Made by a program: the position numbers and the translations under genes. DNA of 64,000 bases from Linum tenue (lineage: Eukaryota; Streptophyta; Magnoliopsida; Malpighiales; Linaceae): the NCBI GenBank assembly GCA_946122785.1, contig CAMGYJ010000011.1, forward strand, positions 23,933,007 through 23,997,006, in the 5' to 3' direction. The notes beneath the pieces are model-generated. The model had not been told where the DNA came from. It saw only the letters and a list, made by a program, of their open reading frames with translations, and ran no database searches. This document shows positions 11,501 to 22,000 of this stretch, piece by piece. The number at the start of each line of letters is the position of its first letter. Positions within the stretch are counted from its first letter, which is position 1.

Positions 11501-12729
11501 GACTCAGACCAAAGAGCCCCTGGTAAAAGTTTGTAGCTATGGCAGCTTTCCCTGGTCCTCAGTGACCCAGTCCCCATTATAATTGCGGAGGCCAGCAACA
11601 AAATTTCTTTTCCTACGAGTCCGGGTAACAGTATGAAAGTAAGCAGAATTTTGATCCCCCTTCTTTAACCAACAGACTCTAGATTTTTGCTTCCAATAGA
11701 TTTCCTCAGCCTCCCATTGTCGATTTAACTCAATCTCCAGATTTCTAACCATATCCCAATCAATTGGGTGGATAGATTTAATCCTCTCAATCTCAGCCTG
11801 GAGAGTTCTAATGTTTCTCAGGGAATTAGTAGTCCCCGCCCTACTCCAGTCATACAGGAGATGGCGAAGCCTTTTGAGACGTTCCCAAAGGCGGAACATA
11901 GGGGTTCCCTGGACTTCTTCCTGCCAGACATAAGTTACCATGGCCCTGACTTCCGGATTATCCGCCCACCGGGCATCAAAGCGAAAAAGGGGACGATTAT
12001 TACGCACATAGGCTTTATCAGACACGAGGATGGCCCGATGATCCGACCCCTGGTCCGTGAAATGTTTAACTAAAGTATCAGGGAATCGGTCAATCCAAGC
12101 TTGAGAGCAGACTGCCCGATCCAGACGTTCACGAATACAGGCACTACCCATTCGCCTGTTTGACCAAGTGAATTGATCACCCTGATACCCCGGATCATGG
12201 AGACCCAAGTCCTGAATAAAGTCTCTAAGGCCAATAGATTGGCTAGCATTCCAAGGCAGGCCACCATTCTTTTCGCCCGCACAAAGGGTGGTGTTAAAAT
12301 CTCCTAGAAAAACATAAGGATGATGGAAATCGTCACAAATCTCACGCAACTGAGCTAATTGAGTAGCTCTCAGCAATAAATTGCAGTTAATGTAGACGAA
12401 AAACACAATATAAGAGAAGTCCACTTCATTAATTGAACTCAAATACAAAAATTGGAATGAAAAAATACCGAAGCATGAACTTTGAGGGACCAAGCAACAA
12501 CTAATCCACCAGATGCCTCAACTGCATCGACGAAGAAACAACGAGAAAAATCAAAGCCTAACCCCCGCATACGGCGAGTGACTACTCTCCGGCTCGATCG
12601 TGTCTCAGAAAAGAACACGAGATCCGGTTTATTCGAACGAATTAAACCTACAGCAGTTTGGAATGTGAGGGATGGTCCAATTCCTCTCACATTCCAGGCA
12701 AGAAGCCTCATTGATCGGGGTGGGGCCAT
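8565..12729 (-). pseudogene. LINE ORF2: endonuclease, reverse transcriptase, RNase H
   Basis: ORF2 starts at ATG 12729. Domains in order: APE-type endonuclease with LLAWNVRGIG, ETRSS, VFLGDFNTTL and SDHRAIL (12720-about 11990); reverse transcriptase with KAPGSDGF, LIPKVDN, RQGDPLSPLLF and the catalytic FFADD (about 11390-10650); a zf-RVT region with CPVCWD and EHLFLYCP (about 9450-9400); and an RNase H (8976 to the tail) with LVELLALREA and FEGDAKVIIDKI. Damage seen: a frame change at about 12440-12490, a compensating one near 11550, and an in-frame TAA at 8989-8991 just before RNase H. RNase H then reads into the A-tail without a stop. Such proteins nick DNA and copy LINE RNA in place; this copy cannot make the full enzyme. 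Confidence 0.9.
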
Positions 12730-15502
12730 TCTCGGCTGGCTACCTCCACCGTTTCCAGGTCATCCTTATCCTCCACAAATAATTTCTTCGGTGATGGGAG
12801 ATCGGCAATACCTCCTTCTACTTCCTCTATTCGACGTTTCTTGCCCTCATCACCAGATTCACAAAAATTGGAACCATATTCGTTCCAGCCACTATCATGA
12901 AGACCACTGTCATTGAACATTTCCTTCTCCGCGACCGTCTTGTCCATGGTTCGAGGGACCAACACCTCTTGAGCATTAGGCGGCTCGCTCAGCGACAGCC
13001 CAGCCTCAAAGGCTTGCACAGCCTGGCGCACATGGGAAGAACGAGCCAGCCGATCAGCCTGCCCCTTCACCCGCGGATCTTGACGGCGGATCTCGAAGGG
13101 ATGGTCCTCCGATTCTGATAAAGAATCCGCCCGCTCCAGCCCCTCAGTAGTTGCATCAGCTAGCTGTGGGCCTAAGTTCTCCGCTTGAGACAGCATACCC
13201 GCTGCCAAAACCTTGCCCACTTTGTCTGGTTTGCGAGAACGAGCAACCCCTGGGTTTTTGGAGCTAGCGGATTTCTCAGTTTTTGGCCGCGGTTTACGTT
13301 GCTGCTGAATCTTACGCCCAATTCTCTTAGGCGAGAAATCCCCCATCAAAGTAACCCCTTTTCCCTTTTTAGGAGTAGGGACCCGCAAGGGAACAGAAGC
13401 AGCGCAGCGCCAGTCAGGCTGGCTGTCTCAGCCACCTTAGCAACCTGAATAGCACAATTCAGCGGGCATGTTGGCGCCGGACTGGGGATTTTACTCTTGG
13501 TAAAATCATCTTCTGACTCCTCTTCCAGGAGAAGACGGCGTCGGCGAGTCAATTGCACCTCTCCGTCCATTGCCGGCAGCACAGGGGGATTGTTGTCACA
13601 AGCTTTCTCAAGCTTGCCTCGCCGACTCAGCCTCCCTATCCGGAGTTTGGGGGTTTTCGCGATCTGGACTCGGGGCGGACTCCTCTCTTGCTCCTACCGC
13701 GGTTCTGTCGTCAAGAAAGGTTGGGTGGATGAACCCATCCACAACGGACTCTCTGTCACCACCGACCTCGAACTCAGCCCAGTGTCCCGCCTGTTCATAT
13801 TCACCGAGGGTTTTTGCAGCCGAGCCTCTCGGCGTTCTTGAGCAGTAGTGTTAACCCACACGGAATTGGGTCTGCCCTTAAAGGACGGCACTCCTTCTTC
13901 CTCCTCAAAAACCTTCCTTCCCAGCTTCTTGGTCGACATGTGATGACCGAAGCGTTCTTGTCTCGTGGGAGGATCGAAGGAGCAGGTCTGGCGGGAGTGT
14001 CCAACACGGCCACACTTATAGCAGAACGTGGGCAGGTATTCGTACTTCAGCCGAATCCAGAAGTCGCCCGTTTCTTCATTGGATGCCAAAACTTGAGACC
14101 GAAGGGGCTTGGAGAAGTCGATCAGGGCTTTGATCTTTATAAATCTGCGCCCCGACTCACAGCAAAAGTAAACTCCCGCCTCCAACACTCGACCAAGCGT
14201 GGCAGTAGCCATTGTCCGCCCAAACCGTTGAGTACAACAATCCTCATGGATATCCCACATCTGTACCTTGAATGGGGCAACAGCAAGCTCGTCAAAGGTA
14301 CGTTGCGTGATGGTGGGAACCCAAGGCTGGAGGTGTAAAATTTTGTCGGCAATTACCCAAGGCGATTGCTTGAGCACCCACTGTTTGGCAGCTTCATTAG
14401 GGAGCACAAATTCAAACAGGCCGTGAGAAACCAGCCGCACCTTGATTCGGCCTTGACCTTGCCATGGCTTGTTAATTGCATCACGGAGTTCAGCGGTCAT
14501 GGTTCTGCTATCAGTAAACAGGCGGCCAATGAGAGTCCTTGAATTGCGAATCCTGGCCGACTGGACCTCATCAAGGGAAAAGTGAAACACCTGGTCATTG
14601 GTGAAGCTAGTCATACTGTGAACCTGGGAAACAATCACGTTACCACAATTAAGATTCAATGACACAGCAAAGTGCTCAACAATGGACCAAGGGAAACAGG
14701 AGACAACGAGAGGGATCCTGCGAACATGGCTTCATTGCTCCCAAAGCACACAGAATATTTCTGAGAGGGATTGCTCAAACGTACCGGAGAAGAGCTTATG
14801 ATTCCATTGGGTGGAAGTCCTGCGTAACCCTTCCAGCTGGATATCTCGACACTGAGTGAGAGATACTGGGTAGCGGGTACAATTTAAAGGATCGGCAAAG
14901 CCAAAAGAACCCAAAGGCAGTTGTTGTTCAACTGAATAAAGGACTCTATGAGATTTGGGATTGGAATTATCTGAATCACCAAGCCGTTGCACGGCAGGTA
15001 GGATTGGAAAATCCATAAGACCATCGCGCAAACCTCGGGATAGGGAGATCCCTTCAAGATTCAGTTTGTTAGAAGGAGCACGCGTTTTCACAATACGCTT
15101 CATCGGCCTCGGACAACAGAACATCGCCGGCCGGAATAGAGGAGAACTTCCGGTCACATTTTTCTCAACGAGCTTCTCAGGAGACCTTGCCCCATCTCGG
15201 GGTCTAAGGACAATCTTGCGCGCTGCATCAAGGAAGCTTCCCTTCTCCTTTGGTTTCTTCGCCAGGCCAGACAGGGGAGTAGGAGCATCCCCTTTCTCAC
15301 TTTCTAAATCGGCAGACGATGGAAGATGGAATCGCCACATCGGGATCCTTAAGCACCGCCGCCGTTTACTTTGGGGGTAATCGCAGTCCAGTCCCAGCAT
15401 CGAGGACGACGCAATTTTGCGTTTCTGGACCCCCGAATCCTGACGGCAGCCACGATGGAGGTTCCTCCCGCGGCCGCTCTTACGCTTCATCTCCTCGGCC
15501 AT
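12708..15502 (-). pseudogene. LINE ORF1: DUF4283 / CCHC zinc-knuckle RNA-binding protein
   Basis: The ORF1 reading frame can be followed on the minus strand from a candidate ATG at 15502. The N-terminal 257 codons are basic and of no known fold. An in-frame TGA (14732-14734) precedes the DUF4283 domain (about 14600-14100; SPWVIADKILHLQPW), followed by a knuckle CYKCGRVGHSRQTC (about 14020). A second in-frame TAG (13694-13696) and a frameshift near 13380 follow before the Ser/Glu/Lys-rich tail that ends at 12708. ORF1 proteins of plant LINEs bind the element RNA. The first stop makes the start of translation uncertain. Confidence 0.8.
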
Positions 15503-15708
15503 TAACCGGGGGAGCGCATCCTGCCGGGAACCCTTCTCAACTTGGGAGCTCCAGCGGCAGGTCTTCAAACCCTAATTAGCTAGGGAAGCAACAAGCATCC
15601 TGCTGAGAGTGACGGTGATGATTTGGCCGGCCATTCGACAAAGGGTGAATAGAGGCCGGAGAGCGATCGCCCAGATGATTTCGAGGAGAGAGGAGAGAGC
15701 TCCTCTCA

Positions 15709-15757
15709 TTTTTTTTTTTGGTAAAAAATAGTTGTAGAGAATTCATTAAGGTTAGAG
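15709..15757 (-). other. Foreign poly(A)-ended segment fused to the LINE 5' end
   Basis: Read on the minus strand this 49-bp piece ends TATTTTTTACC followed by eleven A residues, exactly how LINE 3' ends look (compare the ...TTACC(A)n end of the LINE at 41928). Then the LINE 5' leader begins. Both lie inside one target duplication. It is either the product of template switching at the end of reverse transcription or a tiny truncated LINE inserted at the same point. Confidence 0.45.
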
Positions 15758-15775
15758 GAAATGCTTCTCTTTGTT

Positions 15776-16010
15776 AATTAATAAAAATTGTTATTATTGA
15801 TTTGACTTATTCGGTTATTCCCTCCCCATGCTTCCTTCTCTCACATCTTGCTCTCTTACTCTCTCTTTCCTTTTCTTCCTTCTTCATAAAACTCCCCATC
15901 TCTCTCAAACTAATGGAAAATAAAAAAATTCACTAAGAAAAGGAAAGAAGATATGTTCAGGATGATTTGACTCATTAATTAATAAAAAATCTCTATTGAT
16001 GTGACTCTAA
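15776..16010. repeat. Third copy of the dispersed repeat
   Basis: Resembles the tandem copies at 7981-8447, with the CT-rich run, the GGAAAATAAAAAAATTCAC-like word and TTGACTCATTAATTAATAA. It follows directly after the LINE target duplication. Confidence 0.75.
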
Positions 16011-16036
16011 TAATTTTTTGCTTGTTCTTATATATA

Positions 16037-16497
16037 GGGTTCACTCATTAAGGGTTAGAGTATAGTATCAGACCCAAAAATCTTGCTAATTTGTGGTTTA
16101 GATAGTGTTTTTATACACAAGGTATGCGGCACCCCCGATTTCGATGTACCACATACCTTGAGTGTGAAAACGCTATCCGGACCTTGAATTGACTGATATT
16201 TCATACATGAAATTATACTCCAACCCTTAAAGATTAAAATATAGGTCTTTATTCTCTAAATTTTATGCCCCAAGATCTATTTAATTAGAAACAATAATCG
16301 ATGGTTATGATTCGTCCAAATATATGCAGAAAATGAATGCAACGTAACATCTTAGAGTTTATAGTTTATGATTTGGATAATTAGGATCTAGGGTTCACTC
16401 ATTAAGTGTTAGAGTATAGTATCATACCCAAAAATCCTGCTAATTTGATGTCTAGATAGTGTTTTCATACACAGGTATGCAATCTCTAGAAGTCGCC
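16037..16497. mobile_element. Degenerate subfamily A MITE plus an extra arm
   Basis: Related to 5857-6261 in inverted orientation. The main copy (about 16147-16497) has both arms (ACATACCTTGAGTGTGAAAAC and AGTGTTTTCATACACAGGTA) and the same middle, including AACAATAATCGATGGTTATG. It is preceded by one more arm (16037-16146) that meets it head to head. The right end has lost about 25 bp and abuts ATA-rich repeat. Confidence 0.75.

Positions 16498-16499
<2 letters not shown>

Positions 16500-16590
<91 letters not shown>
16500..16590. repeat. (TAA)n microsatellite
   Basis: About 30 uninterrupted TAA units starting right at the end of the preceding MITE. Long perfect tracts of this kind are usually length-variable. 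Confidence 0.97.
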
Positions 16591-16591
<1 letters not shown>

Positions 16592-17324
16592 TTTGGGTGG
16601 TAGTTTACCCTCCAGTAATTGTAGTTTACCCTCCAGTATTCCGTAGTCTCCATATACCCAACTATGATTTTGATTTTGCTCTCTCTGTCAATGTCGTGTA
16701 CTTCAATTGTTATAGTAGTATCCAATGCAGTCAAAGTCTAGTTTTTATGTAAAAGTTAAATGATGGGTAAACACGAAATCGAATCGTAAACTTTTAAATA
16801 TTCTATAAATTTGATATAAATTTTCTAACCATAACTGTTATTTTTTTTAAAATATAAACAAAGTGAAATAGCTCATATATTAAAAGATCACTCTCTCTCA
16901 CCCATAAACTAAATTAATAGACTTTTAAGCAAACATTCACAAACTTCCTCCTACTTTCGAAAAAAAATATATATGAGAAGATGAACCATCAGTAAGTGAT
17001 GAAGTTATAAGGGTTCTAGAAATGCTTCACTAATAAGTGAAAGTGCGGCAAACGATAGGCTAAAGGAGACGAGCTTTGCGACAACATAATCATATGGTGA
17101 GAGTTGTAGGAGTGAGAAAGGACACTAACAACATGAATTTGTAAGCGGTGTGTGCTTGTTTTGGATGCAGAGAAAAGAAGAGAATAGAGAAGAAGTTACA
17201 GTGAATTAGGGATGAGAAATTGTAGAAGGAAAGAATGAAAGGATTAACAGACTATAGAATGAGTAAAATTTCCTCGTTTTTTCTCTTTTGGCAAAAAAAT
17301 GGAACAAAACTCGACCCAATATGG
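16591..17324. other. Intergenic, no gene seen
   Basis: AT-rich sequence with a direct repeat GTAGTTTACCCTCCAGTA at the start (16601-16638). No domain-bearing open frame and no clear transposon ends. Confidence 0.6.
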
Positions 17325-17584
17325 TAGGGTGTGCAATGGTTTGTCCTAGAGCAGACTACATCGGACCAAACCAACATTGGTACCGGATTAAATCGATCGA
17401 ATATAATGCGATCTGGTCATGATCTTTTGAATTTCATAAATATGGATGGAGCCTGATCGATATTTGGATTGGACCAAACTTGACCAAATGCAATGACATG
17501 GTCCTAATTTTTTTTATACTTTTTGACCGCGGTTCTCAAGGTTTTGTCTGGTCTGGTTTGAAATAAACCATTGCATACCCCTAG
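17325..17584. mobile_element. Small hAT-like non-autonomous element
   Basis: A 260-bp segment with inverted ends TAGGGTGTGCAATGGTTT (left) and, read inward from the right, TAGGGGTATGCAATGGTTT. This is the same TAGGGGTG-type terminus as the hAT at 3741. The interior is rich in TTTGGTCC and GGACCAAA words in both orientations. The flanking 8-mers CAATATGG and GAATGTTA do not agree, so the target duplication has decayed or the borders are off by a little. Confidence 0.6.
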
Positions 17585-17749
17585 AATGTTATCATATCCC
17601 CATATATAAAAAACCCTAGAAAAGTGATTTAAAAGCTGGCTTCTAGACTCTTACTTCGAATTTTGGGGCAAAAAGCTTTTTGAACAAAATCTACAATAGT
17701 TGGGGGAGTTAAGCGTTAAAGTGTAGGTTTTTAGACTTTAAAGATAACT

Positions 17750-18440
17750 TTTGACTAAATTGATAGTATCATATGTTTACTTAATTGTGTTGGCTATGTT
17801 AATCTTCAAGATGACATTCCTATTGTGTTTGATTTTTCTCTTGATTGCTCTACGTTGTCATGGTTTCCATGTTCCGATCATGAATACATCGATTTTGTCT
17901 GACAAGCGGCGTTTTGGGTTGTGGGTTAGTAAGTTGGGTTGTTCCATCTACCATGCTTTTCTCATGGTTCGGCTAGTACTATTTGGCCAGGCATTGATGA
18001 CCTGGTGTTGCTTTCGGTAAACACTATGCAAGTACAACCAATTATTTTATTATGTCACTTTTAGTTTTTCATGATGCTAAGGTGTCTAGTCTAACACAAG
18101 AGTTTTTTACTATGGAGTTTTGCGATTATTGTCAAACTTTGGTGCGATGATTTCAGGAGGTAGAGGTGGCTCATGGAATGAGATTCGGTGACAACCCCTT
18201 TCATCCTAGTGGCTCATGGATTTGGTGGTGTGATTTTAGAGGAGTTTGGTTGCCAGTATCTGCTCATTTTATTTTCTCTTATACTTTTACTTCTCGCAGG
18301 TAAAGCAATGCTGCTTATTTAGTGGCTTAATAGGTTATTTCATCGGAAATTCGACTATTTGTTGACTATGGAGTTTGGTATTTGATTGTTCTTTGACTAT
18401 CTATCTTAAACCACTATCTATGTAAAAAACAAAAAAAAAT
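17750..18440 (+). pseudogene. Decayed LINE 3' end
   Basis: Frames on the + strand give scattered LINE-like words, such as GIDDLVLLS at about 17990 and an RNase H-tail-like stretch (NAAYLVA, about 18305), with many stops. The block ends with an A-rich run (18426-18439). No single frame stays open. I read it as an old LINE remnant, but the match is weak and a decayed host sequence is possible. Confidence 0.3.
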
Positions 18441-19045
18441 CCATGGTTGGCTTTAAGGATCAAGGCACGACCATCTTCCTCCTTGGGACGCATTAATATA
18501 ATAAGCCTCGAGACTTCTTCCTGAATGGACCTTCTTTTCCCTCGAAGAAATATGGAAATGAAGGGGAAAATTTTCCCCACATTTGAACAGTATAATTTCC
18601 CTCCCCATTCTCAATTTGTAATTACCGCATTTGACACCCTCTAATTTTCTTTCCTTTCCGTATTTGCAATTTTTCTACCAATTCGAGTTTCTCTCCGCAT
18701 CAACAATTCCCTCATTCATTCTTTCTTTCTCCGTTTTAGCTCAAAACCCAGCATCTTCTAATCCCCAATTTCAATGGCATCCTGCTCAAATCCTTGTTTG
18801 AAAATTTATCGATCATCTCCATTTGCAGTTTTCTCTCCTCTTTCTAATCTCCCCGCTCTATTTTTATACTTCTATAATCATCCAACTTCTCTTTTATGTT
18901 GATTGCAGATGAACCATGAGTTGTTTCTGCTTCTACTTTGAAACATCTAGGGTTTTGATTGGATGAACCCAGATTATTAGTTTGTCATGAGATTGGGTTA
19001 CTAACCTCCTTTTCTCCTCACAATGAGATATTGGTTCAGGTGGTA
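18441..19045 (+). promoter_or_regulatory. Upstream region and 5' leader of the SCAPER-like gene
   Basis: AT-rich sequence passing into a pyrimidine-rich stretch (about 18600-18900: TTTCCTTTCC, TTCTTTCTTTCTCC, TTCTCTCC) typical of plant 5' untranslated regions. It ends at the start codon at 19046. A possible upstream Met (18775) opens only a short frame. Transcription start and a TATA element could not be fixed. Confidence 0.5.
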
Positions 19046-22000
19046 ATGGAGAGTGGTGGTGAAGCGATGGACGATCATTGTCCTAGATGGGTGCCAGTAA
19101 AAAAGGTGTTGCATTTACCATTTCCTTTGTTTTAAAATCCAAACCAGAGAAGGTTTGGACTAGATTTTTTATTCTTAAATTAATTTCTCTCAAGTATTGT
19201 CTCTTAATAGTTATTACATGATTATATTTTTCTCAAAGTAAAAAACTATCAAATATTTTTCTTAGTAATTTACTTGCTTTATAAAATTAATTTTCACCGC
19301 ACTTCGTCATTTTGTGTGATTTTAAATATTTTATCACCTTAACTATGCTTGTTTTGAGAAAATATCCTCCTTTGATCTGTGTTGTGTTCATGAAAAAAAT
19401 TAGGATGATTCCTAAAAGATCTTTGTTGGGGACAGAACATAATTCGTGAATGTCTTGTGAAGCGGTAGTAGACATAGTAATTGTTGTCACTTGGTGCTCC
19501 TGGTTTCTGCTTAATTTGCACGAATATGGTCAAAGTTCGAAATTTGTAGATTCAGCTTAGTTCCTTTCTTCATTTAGATTCTCTTTATCTTTAATCCATT
19601 GCATTAAGGGGTTTGGAAGCTTTTGCTTTTTTAATGATAGAGGGTTTGAAAGTTTGTCCTAATCGTGAACGTTGATCATGGTGTTAAGTGGTTCCTTGAT
19701 CATGTGCTTTTGAACTTTTTCCATCTTTCTTGTATTCTCTCTCCTCACTCTCACTTCTTCTCTTTTGCCATTATGATTGTTGTTTATTTCATCTACCAAA
19801 GTAGTTGGTCTCCCTTGCTGATGATGAGTTTGCAGAAGTTCTTTAGTTCTATCATCTTTAGCATTGTACATAGTTGAAAATTTAAACTATTTCACAGTTT
19901 TTTTTTTTTTGCGGAGAAGCAATTTGAAGGTTTACCATCCCCCTTCTGACCCTTTCGCTGTGTTTTTCTCCTCCCAGAAGCATAGAAGTGGCTCAAAGTT
20001 CTCGGTTCAGAGTTGGGCTGGAGGATTTTCAGGAAAGAATGGCTCTTGTTATCAGCTTCCTATGTCTTCTGTGGGTGAAAAATTTTCAAATTTGGCAGGG
20101 AAAGATAGATCTGAGCTTTCAAAAGGTGCAAAGAATTATGCATATGTGCCGAATACAGATGACAATGTTATAGCCAATTTTGAGAAACCACCTAATTTGG
20201 AAAAAACCAAAGAAAATGGAAGTCCCCCTAAGCTTGTAGAATCACATGTTTTCCAGAACAGTGTTGTGGCCGAGGATAATTTGGAAGTTCAACAAAAGGA
20301 TGGGACTGAAACCGTTCCCAAGATCAGGTCTGGTGATATTGATGATGGTCACATGTTGGTATTGTATCCTGAAGGTATGCATGAAGGAAATGTAAAATCT
20401 TCGGACAGTGAGAATAGCAGTTTGGTGAATATGAACGACGAATCTGGTGTTGAGGTGAACTTTCAGGTCCCTGTATTGGTCCATGAGGTGGATGATTCAG
20501 GAATTCAAGAGTTACCAGATATCAGCGAAGTGTCATCTCTTAGTTCAAGTGATTGTGTGTCCTTTTATACTGAGAAGAGTGACAACGGAATCTCTGGAGA
20601 AGATCGTAATCAGTTTAAGCTTGAACCTTATGAAGAAAATGCATCCGAGCTTTCTACATCTCTTTCAGAAAAATTGGAGTCGCCCTTTGTCTTGGAAGGT
20701 AACAAGCCAATAATTCCTAACTCATCGTCTATAATAGAAGAAACAGGCATGATTACTCAACTACAATTTCCTTCGCTTCTTGCTTCTGAGGAAAAGCAGA
20801 CAGAGGTTAATGTATCCCTCGTTGAAGAATCATGTGTGGAAGTTGAATGTCACTCTCCTGTTGTCTCTGTAGGAAATGAGCTGGAAAAGGAGCTAGAAGT
20901 TTCCGAGTCACAAGTAAAACTACATGAATCAGACATGTTGCCTCTCAACTTTAAAGAAGATGAATCTAGGATTGATGAGTCGCTAATTACAGATGAAAAA
21001 TTAGGTATTGTAGTTGGCCATAAGTTGCCTCTTACCTATGAAAGAAATGAGTCAATATCCACAAATGAGTCAAGAATATCCAAATCAGTTTTTTTGGATG
21101 AACATAATTTAACATCCCTTTCTGAAGTTAATGAGTCCATAACTTCTGTTCCACCAGTAACAGTGGTTGATCCACAATTGCTTCTCATTTCAAAAGGAGA
21201 TGAGTTGAGAGTTCTCCCGTCACCGGATACCGCTGAAAAATTAGGTGTGGTAGTTGAGCCTCAGCTGTCTGAAGAATATGAGTTGAGAGCTGAGCCACCT
21301 ATTGTAGTTAAAAAATCAGAAGTTATGGTTGAGTCTCCATTGCTGCTTACCTCCAAAGAAGCAGACTTCATAATACCTGAATTATCTACTACACTTGAAA
21401 AATCAGGAACGAAGATTGAACCTTCATCACCTTTAGTTCATGAAGAAAATGAGTTGAGAGTTCCTAAATCACCTGTTACACTTGGGGAAGTAGATCTTGT
21501 TGAATCTCATTTCCCGTCTATCTCTAACAAAAGTTATTTGAGAGTTGCTGAGTCCCCTATTGCCATTGAAAAGACAGATTTTGTGGCTCAATCTGAAATA
21601 CCTCTTATCTCTAAAGATAAAGAGTTTAGAGTTTCTGAGTCATCTATTACCATTGATAAATGTAGAACTATGGTTGAACCATCAATGCCTCTAAACTTCA
21701 AAGAAAATAGTGTTTCTGAAGTTAATGAGTCAAGAATTTCTATTCCACAAGTTATGGTGGCTGACCCAGAGTTGCTTCTCAAGTATAAAGGAAATGACCT
21801 GAGAGCTCTCCAATTTCCAAGTACTATTGAAAAATTAGGCGTGGTAGTTGAGCCTCAGGTGCCCCAAGAATATGAGTCAAGAGATGAGTCACCTATTGTT
21901 AAAATATCTGAAAATATGGTTGAGTCTCCATTGCATCATACCTCCAAAGAAGCAGACTTCAGAGTTACTGAATTGATTGCTAACCTTGAAAAATCAAGAA

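Larger units (their letters stand above)
8565..15757 (-). mobile_element. L1-type LINE retrotransposon, near full length, decayed
   Basis: A 7.2-kb non-LTR element on the minus strand, from 5' leader (about 15700) to A-tail (T-run at 8565-8579). It has ORF1 (about 15502-12708) and ORF2 (12729 to the tail), overlapping by 22 nt. The flanking target duplication is 18 bp with one mismatch: GAAATGATTCTCTTTGTT at 8547-8564 and GAAATGCTTCTCTTTGTT at 15758-15775. Several stop codons and frameshifts show it is old and inactive. The first 49 nt on its 5' side (15709-15757) look foreign; see the separate entry. Confidence 0.9.

Noticed and set aside
16486..16734. Poly-Leu frame
   Set aside because: Translation of the (TAA)n tract.
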